Assembly: GCA_947630435.1 (NCBI GenBank)
Contig: CANRHO010000019.1
Span: forward strand, 1-10,000
DNA length: 10,000 nt
Origin: an uncultured Bacilli bacterium
GTDB lineage: Bacteria; Bacillota_I; Bacilli_A; RF39; UBA660
Direction of reading: 5' to 3'
Both the position numbers and the translations under genes were made by a program. This document shows, in pieces, positions 1-5,023 of the stretch (position 1 is its first letter; each line of letters starts with the position of its first letter). The notes beneath the pieces are model-generated. The model ran no database searches. It was given only the letters and a program-made list of their open reading frames with translations, and was not told the DNA's origin.

Positions 1-86
1 AAAGATGCAAATGCTATTGTTAAGCCTAGTACTGCTATTACTAATGCTATTATACTAAGTATTCTTATTCTTCTTTCCTTTTCCAT
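1..86 (-). CDS. N-terminus of an exported or membrane-anchored protein (partial, runs off the left edge)
   Basis: The start codon ATG is at 86-84, with an AAGGAG ribosome binding site at 99-94 and 7 nt between them. The visible 28 codons begin MEKERRIRIL, a positively charged head, followed by a hydrophobic stretch (SIIALVIAVLGLTIAFAS), so this is a signal peptide or signal anchor. The reading frame stays open to base 1. Such N-termini are typical of secreted beta-sandwich proteins in uncultured Bacilli. The partial protein at the right edge has the beta-rich body expected of that kind of protein, but whether the two are related cannot be shown here. The function is unknown. It has its own strong promoter at 123-151. 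Confidence 0.75.
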   Translation of the reverse strand, partial: MEKERRIRILSIIALVIAVLGLTIAFAS

Positions 87-122
87 TTTTATTCTCCTTC
101 TTCTTTATTATTTACCATGTTT

Positions 123-151
123 ATAATATCACATGCCCGTTTTACGGTCAA
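123..151 (-). promoter_or_regulatory. Sigma-A promoter of the left-edge exported protein, with a palindrome in its spacer
   Basis: The -35 box TTGACC (151-146) and -10 box TATTAT (128-123) are 17 bp apart. A TG one base upstream of the -10 makes it an extended -10. The spacer begins within the small palindrome CCGT-AAA-ACGG, which could be an operator half-site arrangement. Transcription would start near 116, about 30 nt before the ATG at 86. Confidence 0.65.
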
Positions 152-180
152 TGTTTGAAAGTAAGATGTTAAAAAAAATA

Positions 181-209
181 TTTACATAATTTTATTATTA
201 TTGTATAAT
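181..209 (+). promoter_or_regulatory. Strong promoter of the putative antitoxin RNA
   Basis: TTTACA (181-186) and a perfect TATAAT (204-209) are separated by 17 bp. No ribosome binding site or convincing protein start follows; the downstream sequence instead folds into three hairpins ending in a terminator. The predicted start of transcription is near 216. It is the only clear plus-strand promoter found in the window. Confidence 0.65.
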
Positions 210-215
210 TTAGTT

Positions 216-305
216 AGTGAGAGCAACCTACTTTAGGTTAGTTGTTTTCCTAAATGTGATTAGGAAAAAACATACTTACCCACTTTGGCAAGTATGTTTC
301 TTCTT
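216..305 (+). ncRNA. Putative antisense (antitoxin-like) small RNA
   Basis: The predicted transcript is about 90 nt, running from the promoter at 181-209 to the terminator at 268-299. It contains three consecutive hairpins. The first is AACCTA-CTT-TAGGTT (225-239). The second is TTTTCCTAA with TTAGGAAAA (245-253/260-268). The third is the terminator stem AAACATACTT with AAGTATGTTT (268-277/290-299), followed by a pyrimidine-rich tail. It is transcribed towards the minus-strand peptide gene at 306-386, and the two transcripts are complementary across the shared terminator. This layout resembles convergent type I toxin-antitoxin loci such as par/Fst. The antitoxin role is inferred from layout only. 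Confidence 0.5.
268..303. terminator. Bidirectional terminator shared by the convergent RNAs
   Basis: A 10-bp perfect stem (268-277 with 290-299) is extended by two G-C pairs after one mismatch and has the loop CACTTT. Read rightward it is followed by CTTCTTTTAT; read leftward it is followed by TTTTTT (270-265). It can therefore end the plus-strand small RNA and the leftward peptide mRNA, and possibly read-through from obg, which has no terminator of its own before this point. Confidence 0.7.
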
Positions 306-386
306 TTATATTTTAAATATTAGTATCACTAATAATAAAACTAAAAGGATGATCATTACTTTAAGAAACTTTATTTCTTTTTTCAT
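306..386 (-). CDS. Putative type I toxin: 26-residue membrane peptide
   Basis: ATG (386-384) to TAA (308-306) encodes 26 residues. A charged head, MKKEIKFLK, is followed by an almost purely aliphatic segment, VMIILLVLLLVILIF, and a final KI, so one transmembrane helix spans most of the peptide. The ribosome binding site AAAGGTGGTGAT (402-391) matches the ideal anti-16S complement AAAGGAGGTGAT at 11 of 12 positions, with 4 nt before the ATG. Extended sites like this are usual in type I toxin mRNAs. GGTGAT within it can pair with ATCATCC inside the ORF (353-347), which would hide it. A convergent small RNA lies downstream. No known family (Fst, TxpA, BsrG, Ibs, Ldr) is recognised from sequence. 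It could alternatively be a regulatory membrane microprotein. Confidence 0.55.
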   Translation of the reverse strand: MKKEIKFLKVMIILLVLLLVILIFKI

Positions 387-404
387 AAGCATCACCACCT
401 TTAC

Positions 405-446
405 TTAAAGATGGAAAACAACTAACCAAAGTATAGGTCCTCTCAT
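405..446 (-). CDS. Possible 13-residue leader ORF in the peptide mRNA
   Basis: ATG (446-444) to TAA (407-405) encodes MRGPILWLVVFHL. The stop codon lies directly before the extended ribosome binding site of the 26-residue peptide, a position suited to translational coupling as with mok/hok. No ribosome binding site precedes its ATG, and its sequence is largely fixed by the inverted-repeat arm, so it may simply be an accident. Confidence 0.2.
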   Translation of the reverse strand: MRGPILWLVVFHL

Positions 447-466
447 ATTAATTATTAGTCATATCT

Positions 467-495
467 TTTATAATTCCCTTATAAAATATTTTAAA
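467..495 (-). promoter_or_regulatory. Candidate promoter for the small-peptide mRNA
   Basis: TTTAAA (495-490) and TATAAA (472-467) are 17 bp apart, overlapping the obg stop region; transcription would start near 460. A second, weaker option is TTATAA (473-468) with TAATAT (450-445), also with a 17-bp spacer. Read-through from obg could also supply this mRNA. Confidence 0.35.
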
Positions 496-496
496 T

Positions 497-1765
497 TTAC
501 TCTTTAAATTCAAATATTAAATCCATTATTTGAACTTTATCACCATACTGAGCTCCCATTTCAAGAAGCTTTTCATCAATTCCCATACCACGAAGTTTTC
601 TTGCAAAACGAATTGCACCTTCATCGGTAAATTTAGTCATTTTAAATAATTTTTCTATTTCTTTTCCTTTAATTACATATATATCGTTATCTTTTGTAAT
701 CGTAAATGGTTTTTCTTTTTTAAACTTATATAATACATGAGATTCAAATGACTCTTGTGAAAATAATGGTTCATCTTTTATCTTATCTAATTCATCAGCG
801 ATAGCAACAAGAACTTTATCTAATCCAGTATTTGTAATAGCACTAACTTCATAAACGGGTACATTATATTTTCTTTTAAATTCCTCTAGGTTTTCTTTTG
901 CACCTTCTAAATCCATTTTATTAGCAATAATGACTTGTGGCTTTTTAATTAACTTAGAATCAAAGGCTTCCAATTCTTTATTAATTATTTCGTAATCTTG
1001 GATTGGATTTCTTCCTTCTTTACCTGACATGTCTAAAATATGTGCAACTACCCTTGTTCTTTGTATATGTTTTAAAAACTTATCTCCTAAGCCTTCTCCT
1101 TGGGATGCTCCTTTGATTAAGCCAGGAAGATCTGCTGCTACAAACGTCCTTCCATCAATTGTTTTTACTACTCCTAAATTAGGATTAAGCGTTGTAAAAT
1201 GATAATCTGCAATTTTAGGCTTAGAAGCAGATATCTTTGATAAAATAGTTGATTTGCCAACGGACGGCATACCAACAAATCCAACGTCTGCTAATAGTCT
1301 TAACTCAACCTTTAAAGTTTTTTCCTCACCTTCCTCACCATGTTCTGAAAAGTTAGGTGCAGGATTACTAGGAGTTGCAAAAGCAGTGTTTCCTCTTCCT
1401 CCACGACCACCTTTTGCAACAATTACCTCATCATCTTTCTTAGTTAAATCCGCAATTATTAAACCGGTATCCATATCTTTAATAGTAGTACCAAGTGGTA
1501 CTTTTATAATAACGTCTTTTGCGTTTTTTCCATTTTTATTTTTACCAGAACCATTAGTTCCTTTAGGTGCTTTTATAAGTTTGTTATATCTTAAATCAAG
1601 TAATGTTCTAAGTCCTAAATCAGTTTTAAATATAACATTAGCACCCTTACCGCCATTTCCACCGTATGGGCCTCCATCTGGAATAAATTTTTCTCTTCTA
1701 AAAGCAGTACATCCATCTCCACCAGAACCTGCTCTAACTTTTATTATAACCTCATCTACAAACAT
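497..1765 (-). CDS. obg: Obg/CgtA GTPase, ribosome assembly
   Basis: Full-length Obg of 422 residues. The glycine-rich Obg fold spans about 1-158, with the typical GSGGDGC (14-19) and GGPYGGNGG (31-39) runs. The G domain follows: Walker A GMPSVGKST (165-173), switch threonines in FTTLNPNLG (190-198), DLPG (212-215), NKMD (282-285) and SAI (308-310). The C-terminal OCT domain covers about 340-420. Obg binds GTP and acts in 50S subunit maturation and stress control; in Bacillus it is also linked to sporulation. The start at 1765 is supported by AGAGGTG about 7 nt upstream. In Bacillus obg directly follows rpmA and spo0B; here trmB and two orphan genes intervene and spo0B is absent. Confidence 0.98.
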   Translation of the reverse strand: MFVDEVIIKVRAGSGGDGCTAFRREKFIPDGGPYGGNGGKGANVIFKTDLGLRTLLDLRYNKLIKAPKGTNGSGKNKNGKNAKDVIIKVPLGTTIKDMDTGLIIADLTKKDDEVIVAKGGRGGRGNTAFATPSNPAPNFSEHGEEGEEKTLKVELRLLADVGFVGMPSVGKSTILSKISASKPKIADYHFTTLNPNLGVVKTIDGRTFVAADLPGLIKGASQGEGLGDKFLKHIQRTRVVAHILDMSGKEGRNPIQDYEIINKELEAFDSKLIKKPQVIIANKMDLEGAKENLEEFKRKYNVPVYEVSAITNTGLDKVLVAIADELDKIKDEPLFSQESFESHVLYKFKKEKPFTITKDNDIYVIKGKEIEKLFKMTKFTDEGAIRFARKLRGMGIDEKLLEMGAQYGDKVQIMDLIFEFKE

Positions 1766-1789
1766 ATAAAAACACCTCTTTTCATTTAT

Positions 1790-1798
1790 AGTATATCA
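1790..1798 (-). promoter_or_regulatory. Extended -10 promoter candidate for obg
   Basis: TG-A-TATACT (1798-1790) lies in the 38-nt gap between orphan A and obg. No good -35 box is visible at the right distance, so the extended -10 would carry it. Transcription would start near 1783, giving a leader of about 18 nt that contains the ribosome binding site. Confidence 0.4.
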
Positions 1799-1803
1799 TA
1801 ATA

Positions 1804-2595
1804 TTAACCATTATTTGTCTTATATTTAAATACTAAGCTACTAACGTTTTCTTTTGCTTTTAAAGGAATACATCTATCAAGTTCTAACGCATCATTTAGT
1901 TTTGATAATAACATTTGTTTTTGGGTATTTTTTAATTCATCAAATTTACTAACAACACTTTTTTTTGCTATTTTGTTTATACCAGTAAACATTTCATAAG
2001 AATCAGTAGAACAGGTATAAATAAACCTACCGCTTTGGCATATAAAAACAAATTTTTCTTTTGTTCCATAAACGGATAATATATCACCAAATTCGTAATT
2101 GTTATGGTTTTTTTTATTATGATCATTTTCGCATTTTAAACTATCATGATACTTTTTATTAACTTTGGAATAATTATATTCGTATACATAATATTCAATA
2201 TTAGTAACTTTACTTATATCTAATTCATATATTTTATTACATTCTACATAGTCAGTAACACCATCTGATGTACTTTTTAGTTCTATGCACCATGGTTTTT
2301 TAATTTGTTTATCAGTTCTTATTACTTTCATACATTTTATAACATCTGCATCTTTATTAATTACAAAATATGGATTACTACTATTACCATCATTAACCAA
2401 AACAACCATATGAGACGTAACTTCAAAATTATCGGATCGTTTTTTAATATTATCTTCATCAAAATAATTTATATTTGGCATTTCATATTTATATATGGAT
2501 TTAATACGTTTGTAATTAGGTAAATAACTAGTATCTAATTCAATATACCTCTCCATTTTATCATCTAAAATTATGCCTTTACGTTTTTCATTCAT
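1804..2595 (-). CDS. Orphan A: cytoplasmic protein of unknown function
   Basis: I do not recognise this protein. It has 263 residues from the chosen start and is hydrophilic, rich in Lys, Asn, Asp and Tyr, with no signal peptide or membrane segment. It carries several scattered cysteines (in IKCMKV, PWCIE, YVECN, FVICQ, YTCST). The start at 2595 is preferred over an upstream ATG at 2613, because AAGGA lies about 10 nt before it and inside the longer reading. It follows the trmB terminator, has its own promoter candidate, and is likely co-transcribed with obg 38 nt downstream. The blocks LDTSYLPN (20-27) and NDGNSSNPYFVI (68-79) resemble blocks in orphan B, so the two may be distant paralogs. 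Confidence 0.8.
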   Translation of the reverse strand: MNEKRKGIILDDKMERYIELDTSYLPNYKRIKSIYKYEMPNINYFDEDNIKKRSDNFEVTSHMVVLVNDGNSSNPYFVINKDADVIKCMKVIRTDKQIKKPWCIELKSTSDGVTDYVECNKIYELDISKVTNIEYYVYEYNYSKVNKKYHDSLKCENDHNKKNHNNYEFGDILSVYGTKEKFVFICQSGRFIYTCSTDSYEMFTGINKIAKKSVVSKFDELKNTQKQMLLSKLNDALELDRCIPLKAKENVSSLVFKYKTNNG

Positions 2596-2628
2596 TTTAT
2601 CACATTCCTTCATAATTCATGTCTATAT

Positions 2629-2657
2629 ATAATATATTAAAAAATTAAAAAAGTCCA
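2629..2657 (-). promoter_or_regulatory. Promoter candidate for orphan A, -35 inside the trmB terminator
   Basis: TGGACT (2657-2652) and TATTAT (2634-2629) are exactly 17 bp apart. The -35 box is formed by the loop edge and the 3' arm of the terminator stem at 2641-2679. Transcription would start near 2622, giving a leader of about 27 nt. The same arrangement occurs before orphan B at 3934-3962. Confidence 0.45.
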
Positions 2658-2679
2658 TTAAATAGACTCTTTTAATTTT
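2641..2679. terminator. Terminator after trmB
   Basis: The 15-nt arms 2641-2655 and 2665-2679 pair with a single mismatch around a 9-nt loop. The AT-rich lower stem supplies a T tract on both strands. It lies 38 nt past the trmB stop and ends the orphan B-trmB unit. Its GTC...GAC core resembles that of the terminator at 3951-3975. Confidence 0.75.
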
Positions 2680-2716
2680 AAAACACATCTTTTTAAAACT
2701 TTTAAAAATGATTTTC

Positions 2717-3355
2717 TCAATTTTTAAATGAAGCATCTAAATAGTATATTTGACGTTTCTCCTTAAAATATTGTTTTTCAAAATCGGTTAAAACGTTTTC
2801 AATTTTTCTTTCATCTTTATGTAAATCTAAACTTACTTTATCAAAACTGTACCAATACTTACTTAAACTTTCTAAGGCCGATGAAAATAGTATCTTATTA
2901 TCGGTCTTTAATATTATGTGTTTATTTTTTTTAAATATCCTATCATATAATTTTAAAAAACTTTCATGAGTAAACCTTTTTTTCTCATCTTGTTTTTTTG
3001 GCCATGGTTCAGAAAAAGTTAAGTATATCGTATCAATTTCTTTACCAAAAAAATTAATTATATCTTTAGCATCTTTACATATCATCTTAAGATTATCTAT
3101 TTTTTGATTTTTTATGTTATTTACCGCACTTGCCGTTTGTGATTTATCTATTTCTAACCCTATATAATTAATATTAGGATGTTTTTTAGCCATTTCTATT
3201 ATAAAGCTTCCTCTTCCCATACCTAACTCTAAGCATATAGGATTATTATTTTTAAATAATTCGTGCCATTTTCCCTTATGTTCTTGCGGATTTTTAACAA
3301 GATATGAACTATTATTTATTATTTCATTTGCATTTTTTACAACGTTATAACGCAT
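2717..3355 (-). CDS. trmB: tRNA (guanine-N7-)-methyltransferase TrmB
   Basis: The 212-residue, Rossmann-fold SAM-dependent enzyme methylates G46 of tRNA to m7G. Visible motifs are the SAM-binding ELGMGRG (43-49), the acidic EID after strand 2 (68-70), FSEPWPK (114-120), RFTH (127-130), LKTDN (149-153) and TDFEKQY (190-196). The usual FSDPWPK has Glu for Asp here, a conservative change at a normally invariant position. The length is normal for the family. The ribosome binding site AAGGAG precedes the ATG by 6 nt. It starts 20 nt after orphan B and is probably co-transcribed with it; the terminator at 2641-2679 follows. Confidence 0.96.
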   Translation of the reverse strand: MRYNVVKNANEIINNSSYLVKNPQEHKGKWHELFKNNNPICLELGMGRGSFIIEMAKKHPNINYIGLEIDKSQTASAVNNIKNQKIDNLKMICKDAKDIINFFGKEIDTIYLTFSEPWPKKQDEKKRFTHESFLKLYDRIFKKNKHIILKTDNKILFSSALESLSKYWYSFDKVSLDLHKDERKIENVLTDFEKQYFKEKRQIYYLDASFKN

Positions 3356-3375
3356 ATAATCTCCTTATAATACCA

Positions 3376-3903
3376 TTAATGCACCATGGTTTTAGATACA
3401 TTATCGGATGTTTTTTTAATACTATGTTCAGGGATAAAGGCACAAGCAGAATCTGGAGAATTTTCGTCAATTAAGGCTAAATCATTAACGAACTGGAATA
3501 TTCTATAATTATCTTTTTCGATATCATCATAGCTAATAGGTTTACAACAAAGAGTTTCACCACCATCAGTTGAATACGTTATGTAAAATATAGCATCAGC
3601 AGAACTATTAGAATCATATAATCCTAAACAATTATAACCCTCAACGTATTTGTTGGAAGAAATAATAGTCCTTTTATCATTTCGATGTACATAATAAACA
3701 TCATCAGAATTAAAATCACTATACTTAATACCATTTGGAACAGAATAATCAATGTCTAAAAACGTTGAACAAATAAACTTATTAGTTTGTCTTTTAAAAT
3801 TAACATCTTTATTATAACTAATGTTAAACGCCGTTACACCTGTTGCTCCAATAGCTAACGTAAGTATTCCTGATATTAATTTATTTTTTGATTCTTTTTT
3901 CAT
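3376..3903 (-). CDS. Orphan B: exported or membrane-anchored protein of unknown function
   Basis: I do not recognise this protein. From the chosen start it has 175 residues. A basic head, MKKESKNK, is followed by a hydrophobic segment (about 8-26) ending in GVTAF, either a signal peptide with a possible cut after VTA or a signal anchor. The rest is soluble and probably extracytoplasmic, with five cysteines (FICST, YNCLG, LCCKP, SACAF), so disulfides are possible. The start at 3903 is supported by AAAGGA about 11 nt upstream; a longer reading from 3942 would place that site inside the gene. It sits between the rpmA terminator and trmB (20-nt gap). The motifs LDIDYSVPN (49-57) and YDSNSS (96-101) resemble orphan A. 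Confidence 0.78.
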   Translation of the reverse strand: MKKESKNKLISGILTLAIGATGVTAFNISYNKDVNFKRQTNKFICSTFLDIDYSVPNGIKYSDFNSDDVYYVHRNDKRTIISSNKYVEGYNCLGLYDSNSSADAIFYITYSTDGGETLCCKPISYDDIEKDNYRIFQFVNDLALIDENSPDSACAFIPEHSIKKTSDNVSKTMVH

Positions 3904-3933
3904 TTGAGTCTCATTCCTTTCAAAGTAAAATAT

Positions 3934-3962
3934 ATTATACATTTAATATTTAAAAAAGTCTA
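3934..3962 (-). promoter_or_regulatory. Promoter candidate for orphan B and trmB, -35 inside the rpmA terminator
   Basis: TAGACT (3962-3957) and a perfect TATAAT (3939-3934) are 17 bp apart. The -35 box is part of the 3' arm of the rpmA terminator stem. Transcription would start near 3927, about 24 nt before the ATG at 3903. Confidence 0.5.
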
Positions 3963-3975
3963 TAAAAATAGACTT
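3951..3975 (-). terminator. Terminator of the rplU-prp-rpmA operon
   Basis: AAGTCTAT (3975-3968) and ATAGACTT (3963-3956) form a perfect 8-bp stem with a TTTT loop, followed by a T run down to 3952. It begins within the rpmA stop codon, so transcription ends immediately after translation. Confidence 0.85.
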
Positions 3976-4255
3976 ATTTTTCAATATATACACTAACTTG
4001 TTTTTTATCTTTACCCTTACGTTCAAATTTAACATAACCAGTAATTAAAGCATATAACGTATGATCTTTTCCCATACCTACATTAACTCCAGGATAAATC
4101 TTAGTTCCTCTTTGACGATATATAATTGATCCAGCAGGGATTAATTCTCCATCCGCTGCTTTAGCTCCTAATCTTCTACCAGCACTATCACGTCCGTTAT
4201 GAGTTGAACCTTGAGCTTTTACGTGGGCAAATAATTGGATTTGTAACTTAAGCAT
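3974..4255 (-). CDS. rpmA: 50S ribosomal protein L27 with cleavable N-terminal extension
   Basis: The 93-residue L27 precursor begins with the Bacillota-type extension MLKLQIQLF, removed by Prp so that the mature protein starts near AHVKAQGST, which aligns with E. coli AHKKAGGST. The core is highly conserved: GSTHNGRDS (16-24), RLGAK (28-32), [11 protein letters not shown] (46-56) and [15 protein letters not shown] (76-90). The mature N-terminus reaches the peptidyl transferase centre. The cleavage site has LF where most relatives have FF. It starts 12 nt after prp and is the last gene of the rplU operon. Confidence 0.98.
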   Translation of the reverse strand: MLKLQIQLFAHVKAQGSTHNGRDSAGRRLGAKAADGELIPAGSIIYRQRGTKIYPGVNVGMGKDHTLYALITGYVKFERKGKDKKQVSVYIEK

Positions 4256-4267
4256 AAGTCTTGCCTC

Positions 4268-4576
4268 CTATTCCTTAATAATTTTAATATTTTTAACATA
4301 ATCTTTTTCTAGTTCTTCTAACATATTAACCATGTTTATAAAAACCTTATCTATAACTTCATTACGTTTTAAAATAACGACCTGTATAAAACCAGGTTCA
4401 TCATCTGCCTTAAGTGAATGTTCATCTAATAGAAGTGCCATGTTAATACTTGTTATAACAATAGAACTTACCGATGCACAAACTATATCTTTTCCATAAT
4501 CATCATAATTAGCATGACCAGATATTTTAAAACCTTTTATAGCATCATTATCATAATTTATTTTTATTTTAATCAT
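4268..4576 (-). CDS. prp: Ribosomal-processing cysteine protease Prp
   Basis: Prp has 102 residues, the normal length (YsxB/DUF464 family). The catalytic His21 (in SGHANY) and Cys33 (in DIVCASVS) are both present at the family's usual spacing. The enzyme cuts the N-terminal extension off L27, and it lies, as in Bacillus and Staphylococcus, between rplU and rpmA with gaps of 11 and 12 nt. The presence of the L27 extension next door confirms the pairing of enzyme and substrate. Confidence 0.95.
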   Translation of the reverse strand: MIKIKINYDNDAIKGFKISGHANYDDYGKDIVCASVSSIVITSINMALLLDEHSLKADDEPGFIQVVILKRNEVIDKVFINMVNMLEELEKDYVKNIKIIKE

Positions 4577-4587
4577 AACATCACCAA

Positions 4588-4887
4588 CTAAGCATTAATT
4601 TTAGTAATTGTAAGCTTTGTGTATGGTTGACGATGACCTTGCTTTTTATGAGAACTTTTCTTTGGTAAATATTTAAATATTACAACTTTTTTTTGTTTAC
4701 CATGTTTTTCTACTTTAGCTTCTACCGTAGCTCCTTTAATATATGGTGTACCAACTTTACTATCAGCCATAATCACTTTATCAAACGTATATGTTTTTCC
4801 AGCTTCTACATCTAGTTTTTCAACATATATTACCGAACCTTCTTCAACACGGTATTGTTTACCACCAGTTTCAATAACTGCTTTCAT
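4588..4887 (-). CDS. rplU: 50S ribosomal protein L21
   Basis: L21 has 99 residues and starts [14 protein letters not shown]. It has the C-terminal [15 protein letters not shown] block that contacts 23S rRNA. The start is placed at 4887, with a perfect AGGAGG site at 4902-4897; an in-frame ATG at 4926 would add 13 residues of non-homologous basic sequence and overlaps the structured leader. First gene of the rplU-prp-rpmA operon, driven by the promoter at 4995-5023 and probably regulated through the L21 leader. Confidence 0.98.
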   Translation of the reverse strand: MKAVIETGGKQYRVEEGSVIYVEKLDVEAGKTYTFDKVIMADSKVGTPYIKGATVEAKVEKHGKQKKVVIFKYLPKKSSHKKQGHRQPYTKLTITKINA

Positions 4888-4902
4888 TTTTTTACGCCTC
4901 CT

Positions 4903-4988
4903 TTTTTTAAAACTTAGACTCACCATTAAGGTACATAATGTTTAAAAACCTTTTCTGAGTGGTTGAAGAACAGGAAGTTCATTCAAAC
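4903..4988 (-). promoter_or_regulatory. L21 leader RNA (putative autoregulatory leader)
   Basis: The transcribed leader between the promoter and the rplU ribosome binding site is folded and matches the position of the known L21 leader of Bacillota. Paired elements seen are GAAC-TTCCT-GTTC near the 5' end, then ACTCA (4960-4956) with TGAGT (4922-4918), enclosing AAGG (4952-4949) with CCTT (4931-4928). In the family L21 is thought to bind this RNA and limit its own operon. Assignment rests on position and visible pairing, not a covariance search. Confidence 0.72.
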
Positions 4989-4994
4989 GAATTA

Positions 4995-5023
4995 ATTTTA
5001 ACACATATTAAGTACTTAGTCAA
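4995..5023 (-). promoter_or_regulatory. Sigma-A promoter of the rplU-prp-rpmA operon
   Basis: TTGACT (5023-5018) and TAAAAT (5000-4995) are separated by exactly 17 bp. The -35 box overlaps the last codons and stop of the spoIVFB-like gene. Transcription would start near 4988, directly before the folded leader. No terminator separates it from the upstream operon, so read-through may add to its transcription. Confidence 0.8.

Larger units (their letters stand above)
217..446. repeat. Long imperfect inverted repeat enclosing the small-peptide locus
   Basis: The left arm is 217-250 and the right arm is 413-446. The core GGTTAGTTGTTTTCC (236-250) is perfectly complementary to 413-427 over 15 bp. 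Outside it, ACCTA/CTTT blocks match with small gaps, and GAGAG (219-223) pairs with CTCTC (440-444). As a result, the rightward RNA starting near 216 and the leftward mRNA have nearly the same 5' sequence. A leftward transcript that reads past the terminator could also pair its 3' end with its own 5' end. No clear target-site duplication was seen, so a mobile origin is not supported. Confidence 0.8.

Noticed and set aside
217..408. Plus-strand 63-codon ORF starting with GTG
   Set aside because: It has no ribosome binding site, runs through the terminator hairpin and lies antisense to the small-peptide gene; its first codons merely mirror the inverted-repeat arm.
217..446. 6S RNA or other single long structured RNA on the plus strand
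   Set aside because: The long closing helix and strong promoter suggested it, but the internal terminator and the minus-strand ORF with an extended ribosome binding site fit a convergent pair better. A covariance search would settle it.
210..455. MITE-like mobile element with about 33-bp terminal inverted repeats
   Set aside because: No convincing target-site duplication flanks the arms, and promoters and a terminator explain the layout; only finding further copies would revive this.
1254..1769. Plus-strand ORF opposite obg
   Set aside because: It is antisense to the highly conserved Obg and G domains; proline- and serine-rich, as expected of a shadow of glycine-rich sequence.
2305..2523. 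Plus-strand ORF opposite orphan A
   Set aside because: No ribosome binding site, rich in Ile and Phe from AT-rich antisense sequence, and fully inside a better-supported gene.
4888..4926. N-terminal extension of L21 from the ATG at 4926
   Set aside because: The extra 13 residues do not match L21, the ATG lies in the paired part of the leader, and a perfect AGGAGG precedes the ATG at 4887.
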